DNA of 64,000 nt from Lunularia cruciata (lineage: Eukaryota > Streptophyta > Marchantiopsida > Lunulariales > Lunulariaceae): contig OX419759.1 in assembly GCA_948567375.1 (NCBI GenBank), positions 60,230,593 through 60,294,592 on the forward strand, read 5' to 3'. A program made the position numbers and the translations under genes. Shown here piece after piece: positions 20,836-31,640 of the stretch (positions within the stretch are counted from its first letter, which is position 1; the number at the start of each line of letters is the position of its first letter). The notes under the pieces are model-generated. The model did no database searches and was not told the DNA's origin. It saw only the letters and a list, made by a program, of their open reading frames with translations.

Positions 20836-20910
20836 ATACTTAGCCCCATTTTACCCTTAAAGTCTCGCCCTTGTATGGCTTGATGGGGTCTTCCCATCCT
20901 TCTTGGTAAT
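20836..20910 (+). repeat. Dispersed repeat, copy A
   Basis: Core: CTTAGCCCCATTTTACCC, then GTCTCGCCCTTGTATGGC, then TTGATGGGGTCTTCCCATCC. The last part forms a small hairpin (GATGGG/CCCATC). Related copies lie at 31570-31640 (+) and about 23660-23735 (-). Confidence 0.7.
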
Positions 20911-23550
20911 TTACGCTGTGGCTTTTTCCCATTTGTTCATAACTGGAACTTGTTGCGGTATTCAACTCTACTGGGTTTCTGAGTTGCAGCAACTCACCGA
21001 TTTCCTGTCCAGCACACCTCGAATTTTAGAGAACACCACGCATGGTGACATGGAACAGTCCTGAAAATGCTGTGTTTTGAGGATGGAAGGATCCCAAGAT
21101 GTGGTTCTGTTGACATGACCTTATCTGTCGATTCTGGTATATTTCATCTCTGTCTACTTCCGAATCATAGAATGAATCTTCATTAGTGGACCAGCAAAAT
21201 TCCATGATCTGGTGAGGGTTGAAGAAGTCTTACCACACGACCGCATTACATTCCAATTTCAGTAGTTTTTCTGGATTTAAGAAATAAAGAACAATAACAT
21301 AACCCCGGAGACCATGGTTATTATATACAGGTGCATTGTTTATATGCATCACATTATAACTAGTGAAACTTTTGCACGACTTCTCCACATTTGGTTTGAG
21401 TGTGTAGAGTATGTACTTATCAACTCATGTGCGTGTGTCTCGCTGGACCATCCTAGAAACACTTCTTGCTTGATCCATGCATACGGTGTAATATGAGCAT
21501 GCATCCTTTGGGAATTGTTAACGTAAGGTCATGGTGTCTGATGGATGAAGGGCACGATCGACGTGGTGATAAGTGGCATGGCTCTGTGGCAATTGCCTCA
21601 GAGCCATGTCACTGCCGTGCATGGACGGATTTACGATATAGTACTTTGATACGGATATCCCTGCGACTAATGGGAAAGAAGAGAGTGGAGAGAAGAGCGG
21701 ACAAGGTTCAACACAAGAAAGTATCCGTCATAGTTTCATTCAGGGCTTCTAGGTGATAAAATGCGTCAAAATCTATCTGCCTTCACGTTGATGTGTGAGA
21801 TACATGACTCATGATTCTAAAGGTTGGTTTGAATAAGAACTCGAGTATTCATGTCTGGTTATTAAATCGAAGTAGAAGGCCCACCATCTACAGTTTTCAG
21901 CATATGCATTTCCACATTCGGTGGCTCAAACGTGCAATGTTATCATATCCAGTCCCCACAACCAGAAGAGAAAAATGAGAGAAATCTGCTGTGTAGAGAT
22001 CTTGGATCTTGGTTACCCGGGCAATCGCATTTTCTACTGATAATAATCGAGAAGACAATCGAGCATAGGAACAATATCATGTGCTAAGCTGGATAGTAGC
22101 CAACGTGGAATAATCTTTGCTAAAATATTTGACAGGTACAATTTTGGCAAGACAAGTAGATTTCATGGATAATCGCTTGATTTTGCCTCTGGGCTGCCTC
22201 ATATACTCTGGACAATTTGTTACCTTGTAATTCTGTACAAGATTTGGAAAAACAGCGAGCTTCTCTCATCGCGAGATGGTTAATGATTTGCCTCTGTAAG
22301 TAGATCCGCTGTCTAGTGTCCTCTCAAAGTTTCTAGTGTAAACTGGTCCTCAGTTATTTGCTTTGAACTCTTATGTGTTTGACGGAGCAAAATTGAAGCT
22401 TCGTGGTAGTTCTTGATCAGAAGTTTCGAAACATAAGGTTGACAATATCCTCTTCAAAATCTTAAATACCAAAATGTTAGTGTTATATTTTGAAGAGATT
22501 TGGAGATTCTTCTACTGTCGGCACACTGGAGAAAACATCGCCAAAATTTAAGCTGACATTCGTTATTACTCCACAACTTTATCAACCTCATAGGAGCGTA
22601 AACCTCATCGAACCTTCCTGTTGTAGTATATGGATTTCAGATTTTGTTCATTCTAGAGTTGTTGCTTTGACCAACACTCTCTAAGGACCCGTTTACACTA
22701 GAAACTTCGTTCTATTCGTTCTATTCTTCCTCGCATGGTGACCATCCCTTCCCAGGGTACTTCATGTAGAAACTTGTAGGCCAAGCAGAGTGCCAACTTC
22801 AAACAAAAGCACATACAGCGCAGCACATTTTGATTCCCAAGGAGATTAAGGAGCGGTACGCTTTGAAGAGCGTCTCAGAACCGTTCAGTCTTGCGTTGCA
22901 GATATGCGTTCATGTCTGCCGATTATGCGAACTTTCATGAAGGTATGAACCCAACTGCCCTTTGAGTGGAAGCTCAAGTACTGACGAATAAACTTGCTGC
23001 CACCATAGCGAACAAACGTCAAGAGTGGACTAGAAGTAGTGATTTGACAGGGAACCATAAAGTGCACCAACAGACAAATAAGTTCACATGTATTGCATAC
23101 AGTAGAGACACTATCTGCAATCAACGCGAAGCCCCCAGCTGGGAGCAGTACCACCGTGGGTTGGTTTCGTAGTTCATGACAGTGTGGCCCATACCTAAGC
23201 TCGGTCGAAACTTACACATGGAAGAGGGGGAAATAAACAGATCATTTTTAATATGCTTTTCTCTTTCAGACAGGTCCGAACCATGATGCTCATTGACTAA
23301 ATAAGCCTAGAACTCATATGAGAGAGTATGGCATCCATGCCTCTCCAGCAGGAATGTTGCCAACTTTGCAATGGACCATGAAACGTGTCAGGCAGGTTGT
23401 GCATGCCAACAGCTTCCAAGATTTTTGCGAGAAGCTAGAGGCATAGTGATCCTGTTGAATCAAAATTTTAAAATAATATGCGCTTCCCACAGTCAGCTTG
23501 TACGGTGTTAGATATCTCGTTTACATGATGATGCTAAAAATTCTTTGCTA
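20911..23550. other. No gene recognised
   Basis: Short open stretches only. It contains the quasi-palindrome at 21573-21612. No domain, splice-consistent exon chain or transposon end was found in the rest. Confidence 0.4.
21573..21612. repeat. 40-bp quasi-palindrome
   Basis: The two 20-nt arms, GTGGCATGGCTCTGTGGCAA and TTGCCTCAGAGCCATGTCAC, are reverse complements at 18 of 20 positions with no spacer; the centre is GGCAATTGCC. As RNA, one mismatch is a G-U pair. It could be a transposon footprint, a foldback end or a cruciform-forming site. Confidence 0.8.
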
Positions 23551-23552
23551 CA

Positions 23553-23602
23553 CTAGGAAAAGGCGAATTCCGACTCCGACTCTAGTCGCCAAGAGTCGGA
23601 GT
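23553..23602 (-). repeat. Hairpin followed by CTAG (Helitron-end-like)
   Basis: ACTCCGACTCT (23573-23583) and AGAGTCGGAGT (23592-23602) form an 11-bp perfect stem with an 8-nt loop. On the minus strand the hairpin is followed about 17 nt later by CTAG then T (23557-23553), the arrangement at Helitron 3' ends. No matching 5' TC end or Rep/helicase was found, so this is only a candidate. Confidence 0.4.
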
Positions 23603-23654
23603 TGTGCTCTATACCAAAGAAGAGAATTGAAATATGAACAAAAATGCGACCGCG

Positions 23655-23740
23655 TGAGATAACAAGGATGGGAAGATCCCATCAACCCGTACAAGGAAAA
23701 GACAAAGGGGGTAAAAGGGGGCTAAGCCTCAATTGTAATA
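23655..23740 (-). repeat. Dispersed repeat, copy B (reverse orientation)
   Basis: The minus strand reads GCTTAGCCCCCTTTTACCCC, then TTGTACGGGTTGATGGGATC, then TTCCCATCCTTGTTATCTC, matching copy A at 20836 and copy C at 31570. Similarity to copy A continues for about 40 nt beyond the hairpin (ending GTTCATA in both). Confidence 0.7.
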
Positions 23741-24600
23741 TGTAGACATGCTAATGGAGTAACGTGAATCCATTTCCAAGGTTCTAAGAGAACTCGCAAT
23801 AAGAAGACACGAATAGCTCAAGTTTCAAGTCATCCCACTCCCACTTACAGTAGTCATTTCGTACAACTTGTGGCGTCAAAAGTGCATCGGCTGGTCCATG
23901 CATCATGCAGTCTCTGTAAATTAAAAGAACATGTTGACTGCCATGACGCAACTATACCGTACTTCTAAACATCCAGCAATGCTACAGGACGGGAGTTTGG
24001 AGATTGATAACCACAAGCATAAAGAGAAGCTGGAAGTATGAGTGATGAGATTTAGAAGGCAGCTCCAGTCCAACAAAGGATGGCATGCTCAATGTTGAAC
24101 TCTTCTCCTCTCTATACAGTAATCGTGAATAACGATGTCAAATCTGGCACTGTCCATGTTGTCTTTTATGGTAGTTCAATTGCGAAGCACTCCACATTTG
24201 TCATGGACAGATCAGTATCATCTTTTCAATATTTCTGAGGCTCAGAAGTGCTCATGACAAAATATTACTGCTGTCACGAAGCCTCACCTGCAGCTCAACA
24301 ACCTGTACAGAAACATGAACGTAAGCTTCTAAACGCATGAAATTCTCGGAATGGAGCATCTTTGCACTACGCCTGACTTTCAGGTCCCTACTGGATCAGA
24401 ATTAATGTGGAACAATTTGACATCACAGAGAATATCATATTAATGCAGCAATAGAGTAAGTCACTATTGACAGTCGACTGCCGATATTGGTATTGGCATT
24501 ATTGAGTAAACAATATATAGTGCCCATGTTCTTATACTCGAGAAGCGACAGTATGAAATCCAGGCCATATTCTGGACACCCTTAGTTCATTCTCGAAAAT
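23741..24600. other. No gene recognised
   Basis: No open frames, motifs or repeats were found that support a feature. Confidence 0.4.
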
Positions 24601-25160
24601 TGAGTGCGCGCACTTACTCTATTGTATTTCCAACAGTATGAGAAAAGAGTAAAAGACCAACAGACCAACAGTATGAAGTTCAGACCATATTCCCGACACC
24701 CTTCGTTCATTCTCGAATCGAAGCTCTCCCCCATCGGCCGTCAGAGGGGCCACACTTCAGGCACGCGTGTACTGAGAGGGCGCTCGATCCGCGTCGCGAT
24801 CCCGCTGTCCTCAGAACGGGCTACTTTCTAGCCCATCTCGTTTTTTACAGTGTTCAACTTGTCGGGAATCCGGACCTCAGTTGGAGAGAAGTATGGCTCC
24901 CGCATGGAGCATGACTGGGAGCTCGACGAAGGTCCCAACGCCGTCGACTGGCAAAACAGGAAGTTGTCTACAGGACTGTAGATGTTGAGCACGCTACCCT
25001 TAGTCGCAAGCGTGAACGACCTCGCGAATGACGACCATGATGGATGGATATGGTCCTGACTACCGGCAGAGCAGCACCACCTTCACGGCAGGTTCAACCT
25101 CGATGCCCGATTCACATGGTTTTTCCTGCCGTTTGCGTTAGACTTGCGTCGTTATGGAGA
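24601..25160. other. GC-richer, CpG-containing block, possibly a coding relic
   Basis: Composition changes sharply from the AT-rich neighbours to CG-containing sequence (for example around 24760-24810 and 24940-25050). A plus-strand frame reads MEHDWELDEGPNAVDWQNRK around 24906-24965, then stops. No family was recognised. It could be a decayed exon, a relic of a GC-rich mobile element, or an unmethylated island. Confidence 0.35.
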
Positions 25161-27042
25161 TAACGCATGACGGCTTTCCTAAGCACGAACATGATTCCGA
25201 TCTCCGAATGTAAAGAAAGTAAACCCCGATCTCCCAAGAAACCGCCTGCAATAAACAGTCATTTGCACTTTACAAGAATCCACAATCTGAAAACAAACCA
25301 ACCAGCAACTATGGATATACAATTACTTACTAGAAAAGTCCTGTGACATTAGAAAAATTAAATAAACATGGATATACGAAAATAAAAGTAATTTATGTCT
25401 ATTAACTTTTTATTATCTAAATTGCATGTGTATAAAACACTGTATGCAAGGATCACAATTGGAAAATACATAAAGTTGCAAAAGGCTGAAATTGCAATAG
25501 AAGGACTGAAATGGTAGTCTCGTACAAATTTCTGTTTGAAACATAATGCATATAAGGTCACTCTGATTTCGGCAAAGCTACAATGAGTTGGCTTCAAGGT
25601 TGGGAACGACGACCTTTTCCTACTACGTAACCACCGGGAAGTAGTGCAGTTTTCTGCGATGTCCGCAGAAAACGACTGGAATGTGACAAGAAGTCATGCC
25701 CAAGGCGTGAGGCTCCATTCCAGAATCCACACATCGCGACGCATCATCTACAGTATAGGAAGGAGGTCGCAATCGTGGCTCCACTACAGTCCGGTTTTGT
25801 GTATCACGCAGACCGACGGACATCCATCAGTCACTTCACCTCGACTATCACCGCCCGCGGCTTTGCGTGATTCGCAACATGGTCGGTGACGGTATTACCA
25901 TCCTCTGACCAACAGAGCTTGACAGAGTTGTCAGGTACTTGACGGGGGGGTGAATTCTCTACTTGGAGGCATACATGGGGTGACCATTGTCTCTAGGGGC
26001 AAGGAGGACCATTCCACCCCTACTAGCATTAGATATCTTTAGTAATTGAAATTTTTGGATATTTATATCATCATTTTAATTGTCTATTCAAGTATGGAAC
26101 CCGAAGTTTTTATAGAAAAGAGAGGCATTAGTTACCTCTCCGGACATAATCACATTCTATTACTGACAGCCCGTATCAATCACTTTGCAGTGTGCTCAAA
26201 CATTGGGTCTTCATCAGCATGTGTATATAATGGATACCTTGAGCACAGCTAGGGTCCTTCCTCTCCATTTACAAGATTTACCATTGGAGTACATCTACCA
26301 CATAGTTCAAGAGTAGACCTCCTCCTCCTTGGTCTTGGTGTGGCTTGCTGTTGTGGCACTTTTCCCCTTGGGTTCCTTTTGGACCCTATAGGTGGTTTTG
26401 GACCCTATAGGTGGTTGTCTCGGTTGTTGGTCTTTTTGGGATTGTTTGGCCTTTTCACTCCTCTTTCTCTTTGCACTTTTTTGTGCCTTGTACTCCTTTA
26501 CCCTTTCTTTTAGGATTTCTTCCCCTTTTATATATAATAAGTTATCTATAGATATCAAAGTTCTCAGTAGGCAATTATCTCCCTATCTGAATACAATTTT
26601 AAACCTTGGACTCAGCCTTAAGACCCAACAATGACTGTTGTACTCTATAACGACTCTAGGGCACCCATGAGCTACATTGTAAATGTGTGGGTTGTTCATT
26701 TTTGTTTCCCAAATGTTTTGGAATGCTTATGCCTTGACATCATGCCAAAAAACTCAAAATGGCAGCTTTCATTGGGCACTTCTTTTGTCCTTAAGAAGAA
26801 AATGCAGAGGAACATGACTAGGACCATTACTTTATGGATAAGACTTACCCTGTTGGATGCTTCTTTTGGTTCTTCATGAGCATGGGTGAATGAGGAATTT
26901 ACAACCAAATTGATGAGAGTCTCTTCACCCATTGGTAGACATGCTCCTCTTTCTTTTTCATCATTTACTTCTTGTGAGGTCCAAGACAAAGTAAAAAAGA
27001 GAAATCTCAACTATCCTTATCTCATTACTTGATCTCTACAAT
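25161..27042. other. No gene recognised
   Basis: AT-rich. Minus-strand 26558-26307 encodes a Lys/Gln/Glu-rich 83-residue stretch (KGEEILKERVKEYKAQKSAK) that may be low complexity. A perfect 22-bp direct duplication (TGGACCCTATAGGTGGTTxx) lies at about 26370-26415. Nothing supports a gene. Confidence 0.4.
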
Positions 27043-27048
27043 CTGAAG

Positions 27049-27469
27049 TGCTAATGTTTGGCTTGTTATTAGTGACTTGACTGATTATTGAAGACTATGA
27101 CAATCAAGAGCAAACATGACTGATGAAATAGCAAGGTGCTGGACAGGCCCTTATCTAGAAATATTCAATCACTATTGTGGCAAATTATTAAAGTGACTAG
27201 ATATCTTGAGTGGTCAATAATCAGGAAGTCCCATAGGTCAAGATTCAAAAGTTCAGCCGAATGATAATGATTGATAATGGTGAGGATCTATCCATGTTTA
27301 TATATGTGTGTAGTGAGTAATAAAGTGTTGGGTGAGCCTGATTCAGTTGTGGAGGTAGCTTTAGGGATAGAAAGCGAACCACATTATTTTCTGTTGTCCT
27401 TTGATCATTTACTTAATGGGGTTTTTGATGTGCTATTGCAAGAGGCTCTCAAGATTATGTTTTCCAACA
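27049..27469 (+). repeat. 5' LTR of the copia element
   Basis: It starts TGCTAATGTTTGGCTTG and ends GTTTTCCAACA. The match to the 3' LTR includes GACTGATTATTGAAGACTATG, GGACAGGCCCTTATCTAGAA and GAGTAATAAAGTGTTGGGTG (20-base parts of longer shared blocks). A TATATATG stretch near 27298 may be the promoter. Confidence 0.85.
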
Positions 27470-27471
27470 AT

Positions 27472-27483
27472 TGGTAGCAAAGC
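27472..27483 (+). promoter_or_regulatory. Primer-binding site of the copia element
   Basis: TGGTAGCAAAGC, 2 nt after the LTR, is a variant of the initiator-Met complement TGGTATCAGAGC with two differences. Confidence 0.7.
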
Positions 27484-27559
27484 TTAGTTGGTCCAGAAGA
27501 TGGTCTTGAGATCCAAGTGTGCAGTCAAGTGGGTCTAAAAGCAAGTCCACAAAAAATCA

Positions 27560-28144
27560 ATGTCAGCGGTGATATCCAAATCAAATGCTAAATTTGTAGT
27601 GGAGAAGTTTGATGGAAAAAACAATTTTGGGCTTTGGTACTTGAGGGTGATGGACCTTCTTGTCCAACAAGGGCTGCATAGAGCACTAAGAAAAAGACAT
27701 GAGGACAAAAGTGATGAGGGTGTGGAAGATGAAGATGTAGATCTCAAAGTTATTAGCACTATTTTGTTGAACCTTGCTGATGGAGTTGCTGATTTGATTG
27801 AACCTTGCTGTGTTATACAATGTTATGAATGAGTGATCTCCACCCAAACTATGAGCCAAATTGGAGAATCTTTATATGACCAAGTCATTGACAAATTGAC
27901 TATATCTTAAACAGAAGTTGTATATGTTGCAGATGAAGGAAGGCTAAAGTATTATGGAGCACAATACTTTCAACAAAATCATTTGTGAGTTGATGAGCAT
28001 AGAGGTTAAGTTAGAAGAGGAGGATAAGGTATTGTTGTTATTGACTTTACTTTCTCTATCATATGAGCATCTGTTACAACTCTTCTATATGAGAAGGATG
28101 ATATAAACTTTTAGGAGGTCAATTCAACATTATTATCCAATGAG
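27560..28144 (+). pseudogene. gag: Copia gag fragment
   Basis: From ATG 27560: VEKFDGKNNFGLWYLRVMDL, then LVQQGLHRALRKRHED and ILLNLADGVADLIE. This is the typical start of a copia gag (F-x-G-x-N-F/Y-x-x-W). It stops at 27830-27832; downstream the frame is broken, and the sequence to about 28140 still has gag-like pieces (LMSIEVKLEEED region). Truncated before the zinc knuckle. Confidence 0.75.
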
Positions 28145-29310
28145 ATGCAAAAAAACCCAACCAAGAATCTAGTTTGCAGGTTACAAAAGTCTTTATATGG
28201 ACTAAAGCAAAGTCCAACACTTTGGTACATGAAATTTGATGCTTTCATGTTGAAGCATGGATATAATAGAAGTGAGTCAAATTGTTATGTGTGCCTCAAG
28301 AAGCTACTTGGACCTAGAGTATTAGATTCAATCATCTTTGTACTATATGTGGATGATATGTTGATTGCCACGGAGGATATGGTTGAGGTGGAGAAATTGA
28401 AAGCACAACTTGGTAAGGAGTTTGATATGGAGGACTTGGGTTCTTCAAAGAGGGTTTTTGGCTTTGAAATCCACCAAAACAAGAGCAAGTGAAAGTTATG
28501 GATATCTCAAAGGAGATATTTGGAAATTTTACTTGCTCATTTTGGCATGGAGAATGCCAAACCAGTGAGCATCCCAATGGCAAGTCATTTCAAGATCTCA
28601 TTGGAGCAATGTCCATCAAATGAGGAGGAGAGAAAAGTAAAGTGAAATATTCCTTATGCTTGTGTTGTTGGGAGTTATTTAATGTCCGCTATGGTCTGCA
28701 CTAGACCGGACATCTCATATGTTATGAGTATGGTTAGTCTATACATGGAAAATCCAAGGAAACAACATTGGGAAGTTGTAAAGTGGATACTTTGTTGCTT
28801 GAAGGTGCTATAAATATTAGCATTGTATTTGATGTGGAAAAGAACCAAGAAGGAGGAATTCTGGGGTATGTAGATTCTGATTTTGCAGGAGACTTGGATA
28901 AGAGAAGGTCTACAACAGGATTTACTTTTGCATTTGTTGTTGGTCCAATAAGTTAGAAGCCTACTCTCAAATCTACTTTTGCTCTTTCTACTACAGAGGC
29001 AGAATATATGCTAAAAATTGAGCCTGCTAAAGAGGCAATATGGCTACAAAGATTAGCCAAGGATGCAAGACTCCCTAATATGAAGTCCATGTTATTTTTT
29101 GATGGCCAGAGCGCTATTCACTTGGCAAGAATCAAATTTATCATTCAAGGACAAAGCATATTGATGTGAGACATCATTTTATCAGGGAAGCTATGATAAA
29201 TGGTGAGATCAATTTGAAAATGATTGGCACTGAGGTAAACACAGCTGAGATGTTGACTAAACTTGTTCCTGTGGAGAATTTCAATTTAGGCATAAACTTG
29301 CTCTACGTTT
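28145..29310 (+). pseudogene. pol: Copia RT C-terminal half and RNase H, frame-broken
   Basis: RT begins LVCRLQKSLYGLKQSPTLWY and has the catalytic LYVDDMLIA box (about 28339-28365). A TGA at 28490-28492 interrupts it, and sequence continues in frame through YLEILLAHFGMENAKPVSIP to TRPDISYVM. RNase H begins at about 28865 with GYVDSDFAGDLDKRRSTTGF, and the ALSTTEAEY and HIDVRHHFIR ends are recognisable. At least three stops and one frame shift make it non-functional. It fuses to the gag fragment at about 28144, the deletion junction. Confidence 0.8.
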
Positions 29311-29359
29311 AATGTTGCTCTTTGGGATCATATGGTTGATACAAGTAAAAGGTGGAGAT

Positions 29360-29803
29360 TATTAATGTTGGCTTTTTATTAGTGACTTGACTGATTATTG
29401 AAGACTATGACAATGATCAAACAGCAAGGTGTTGGACAGGCCCTTATCTAGAAATATTCAGTCGCTACTATGCAAAATTATTAAAGCGACTAGATACCTT
29501 GAGTGGTCAAGGTATCAGTATTGACCACTCAAGTCACACATGTCAGTATTCAGGAGTTCAGCCGAATGATAGTGATTGATAGTGATGAGGAATTATCCTT
29601 GTTTATATATGTGTGCAGCGAGTAATAAAGTGTTGGGTGAGCCTGATTCAACTGTGGAGGTAGCTTCGGAGACAGGAAGTGAATCACGTTATTTTCTGTT
29701 GTCCTTTGATCATTTACTTAATTGGGTTTATGATGTGATCATTTATTTAATGGGTTTATGATTGTGCTATTACGAGAGGTTCTCAGGACTGCGTTTTCTA
29801 ACA
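29360..29803 (+). repeat. 3' LTR of the copia element
   Basis: It starts TATTAATGTTGGC (5' copy TGCTAATG: two transitions) and ends GTTTTCTAACA. It is about 23 bp longer than the 5' LTR because of small internal differences, including a short duplicated phrase near 29705-29755 (TGATCATTTA twice). Divergence of the two LTRs indicates an old insertion. Confidence 0.8.
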
Positions 29804-29809
29804 CTGAAG

Positions 29810-31560
29810 TTCATGAATGGTATCCATTAGATGTGTCTCGACTCTGCATGAATATGTATGGTATTTACTACATATCCACGTCAAAGTCTTATAAAATGAT
29901 CAGTGTATGTCTTTGGTTGATCAAATTTGTTGGCTCAGGTGGAAAATAAACCCAACATTTAAGCTCCTGCACAAATCATTTCGAGAGAGGTTAAGTCTCA
30001 GATTGATTTGGGTAAGACGAAATAACAAAATACCTACACGGGCAAACGAGTCAGAATCATGTTTTGTACTCAATTCTAATGCTTATCTCATCAACATACT
30101 AAATTACTAGTGTGAATATAATAAATTACAAGTGTGAAGATGCAATGTGTGGAACCTGGAATGGGAGACCATAGGCTGCCCAAATAGGCAAGAAAAGCAC
30201 GCACGCACGTAGACATACATAATCATGCGTCGGGACGGGATAGATAGTATTGAGTCACTAGAGGAACGGCGGAATATATAGCTTTACATGTTAGTCCAAA
30301 ACGGTGGTCGGTTATAGTGCCAAGACTTCTCAAACTCGGAGGAAATCCTCAGGCAATTATTTGTAAAAGTACCGTATGTGTCTGTGAGGTCACTGTGTAG
30401 GCCATTGTGTCACTGGTGGAAGTGACACAATGACCATGCACCATATGCAATGATCAAGATCTCAAGGCAAACACACAGCAGAACGTGTTAAAGATCTTAT
30501 TGCTGAAGATACGAGCACTTTTGAGGCATCCATTATCTATACCAGCATGGCAACCGAGTCTTTTAGAACATCCTTGCCTGTTGAAGATAGATCACCTTGT
30601 CCTACTCACAACTTGCTAACATTCGCAGAGTGTGAATGGCCTATTGATCTGGATGGTCTACTTCGAGCATTAGTTCGAGCTAAGCAGTTTGTCAACCGTT
30701 GTAACAGCCATCTACTTGTAAATGTATTGATGTCTTACAAGACTCCGAGTGTAACATTTCTTATGGCACAGTTCCTTGACCTACGTTACCATGTTTTCTG
30801 TTGATGGTAAACCCCGTATAGGGGAAATCAGATATCTTCTGTTGAGAAAGTGTGTGAGAAAGGACGTTCAAATTACCTTTTGCTACAGACTTTTAGTAAC
30901 CCGCTTGACATTAGTGTGGGCAATCGACACACAAGGGGAAACAGTTCTCCAATTCTTTCACCTTGGCAATAAAGTACTCACTGTGCTTCTCAATCTTCCC
31001 GCGGTAAAAATTTGGACCCTGTCACATCCACAGATCTGTTCATCCACCTCTGTTTCCCCACGGACTCTGAAGCAGTGTTTGTTATACTTGACGATAAATC
31101 TTCATGTTATGCGTGAAAGCTATGATGCAGAATCAACGAACTGAAAAAATTTTGTTGTGTTAATTCGGGTGCACTTTCACCGAAGACAGTTGATTAATAA
31201 GATTTCACATTTCACAATCACATAATTGGATTTAGGTCACCTCTTTTTTCCTCTAGCCTTGGAGTTAGGCACAAAGGAGCGATGGACGTGGAGTTTGACA
31301 AATTTGTCTAGGAGTGCACGAGAGTGTATCATGTTAGGTACAAGGGGTACCACTTTCACTCTCATACTTTGTAGCATGTTGTAGATAACGTGTGTCCATT
31401 ATTCTACAGAGTACGGTGGCTGTGGCGGGTGCAATCCATATGCAAGTAATCACACTAGGTGATATTTGTTTGGATGTTCCAAATGTTTGCAGACCGTAGG
31501 ATTTGCATAGTTCTGCATATTCTTTAAGTGCAGTAGTGCAGATCTCTCATATCAACTCTA
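29810..31560. other. No gene recognised
   Basis: Two overlapping open stretches at 30547-30804 and 30776-31144 (85 and 122 codons) show no known domain. They could be exon relics, but no supporting splice chain was found. Confidence 0.35.
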
Positions 31561-31567
31561 TTGGAGG

Positions 31568-31640
31568 TTAGCCCCATTTTACCTCTTTTGTCTCACCCTT
31601 GTGCGGCTTGATGGGACTTCTCATCCTTCCGTTTTCTAAG
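31568..31640 (+). repeat. Dispersed repeat, copy C
   Basis: GGTTAGCCCCATTTTACC, then GTCTCACCCTTGTGCGGC, then TTGATGGGACTTCTCATCC. Same order and spacing as copies A and B; here the terminal hairpin has one mismatch. Confidence 0.65.

Larger units (their letters stand above)
27049..29803 (+). mobile_element. Internally deleted Ty1/copia retrotransposon
   Basis: The element has a 5' LTR (27049-27469), initiator-Met-like primer site (27472-27483), gag start, RT, RNase H, polypurine tract (AAAAGGTGGAGAT, about 29348-29360) and 3' LTR (29360-29803). It is flanked by CTGAAG on both sides (27043-27048 and 29804-29809), consistent with a 5-bp target duplication plus one chance base. The gag zinc knuckle, protease, integrase and RT N-terminus are missing, so at 2.75 kb it is non-autonomous. 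Position of RT with no integrase downstream fits copia. Confidence 0.85.

Noticed and set aside
27055-27060. Copia LTR start at TGTTTGG (27055) with target GCTAA
   Set aside because: The right side has CTGAA, not GCTAA. Moving the start to TGCTAATG (27049) gives CTGAAG on both sides.
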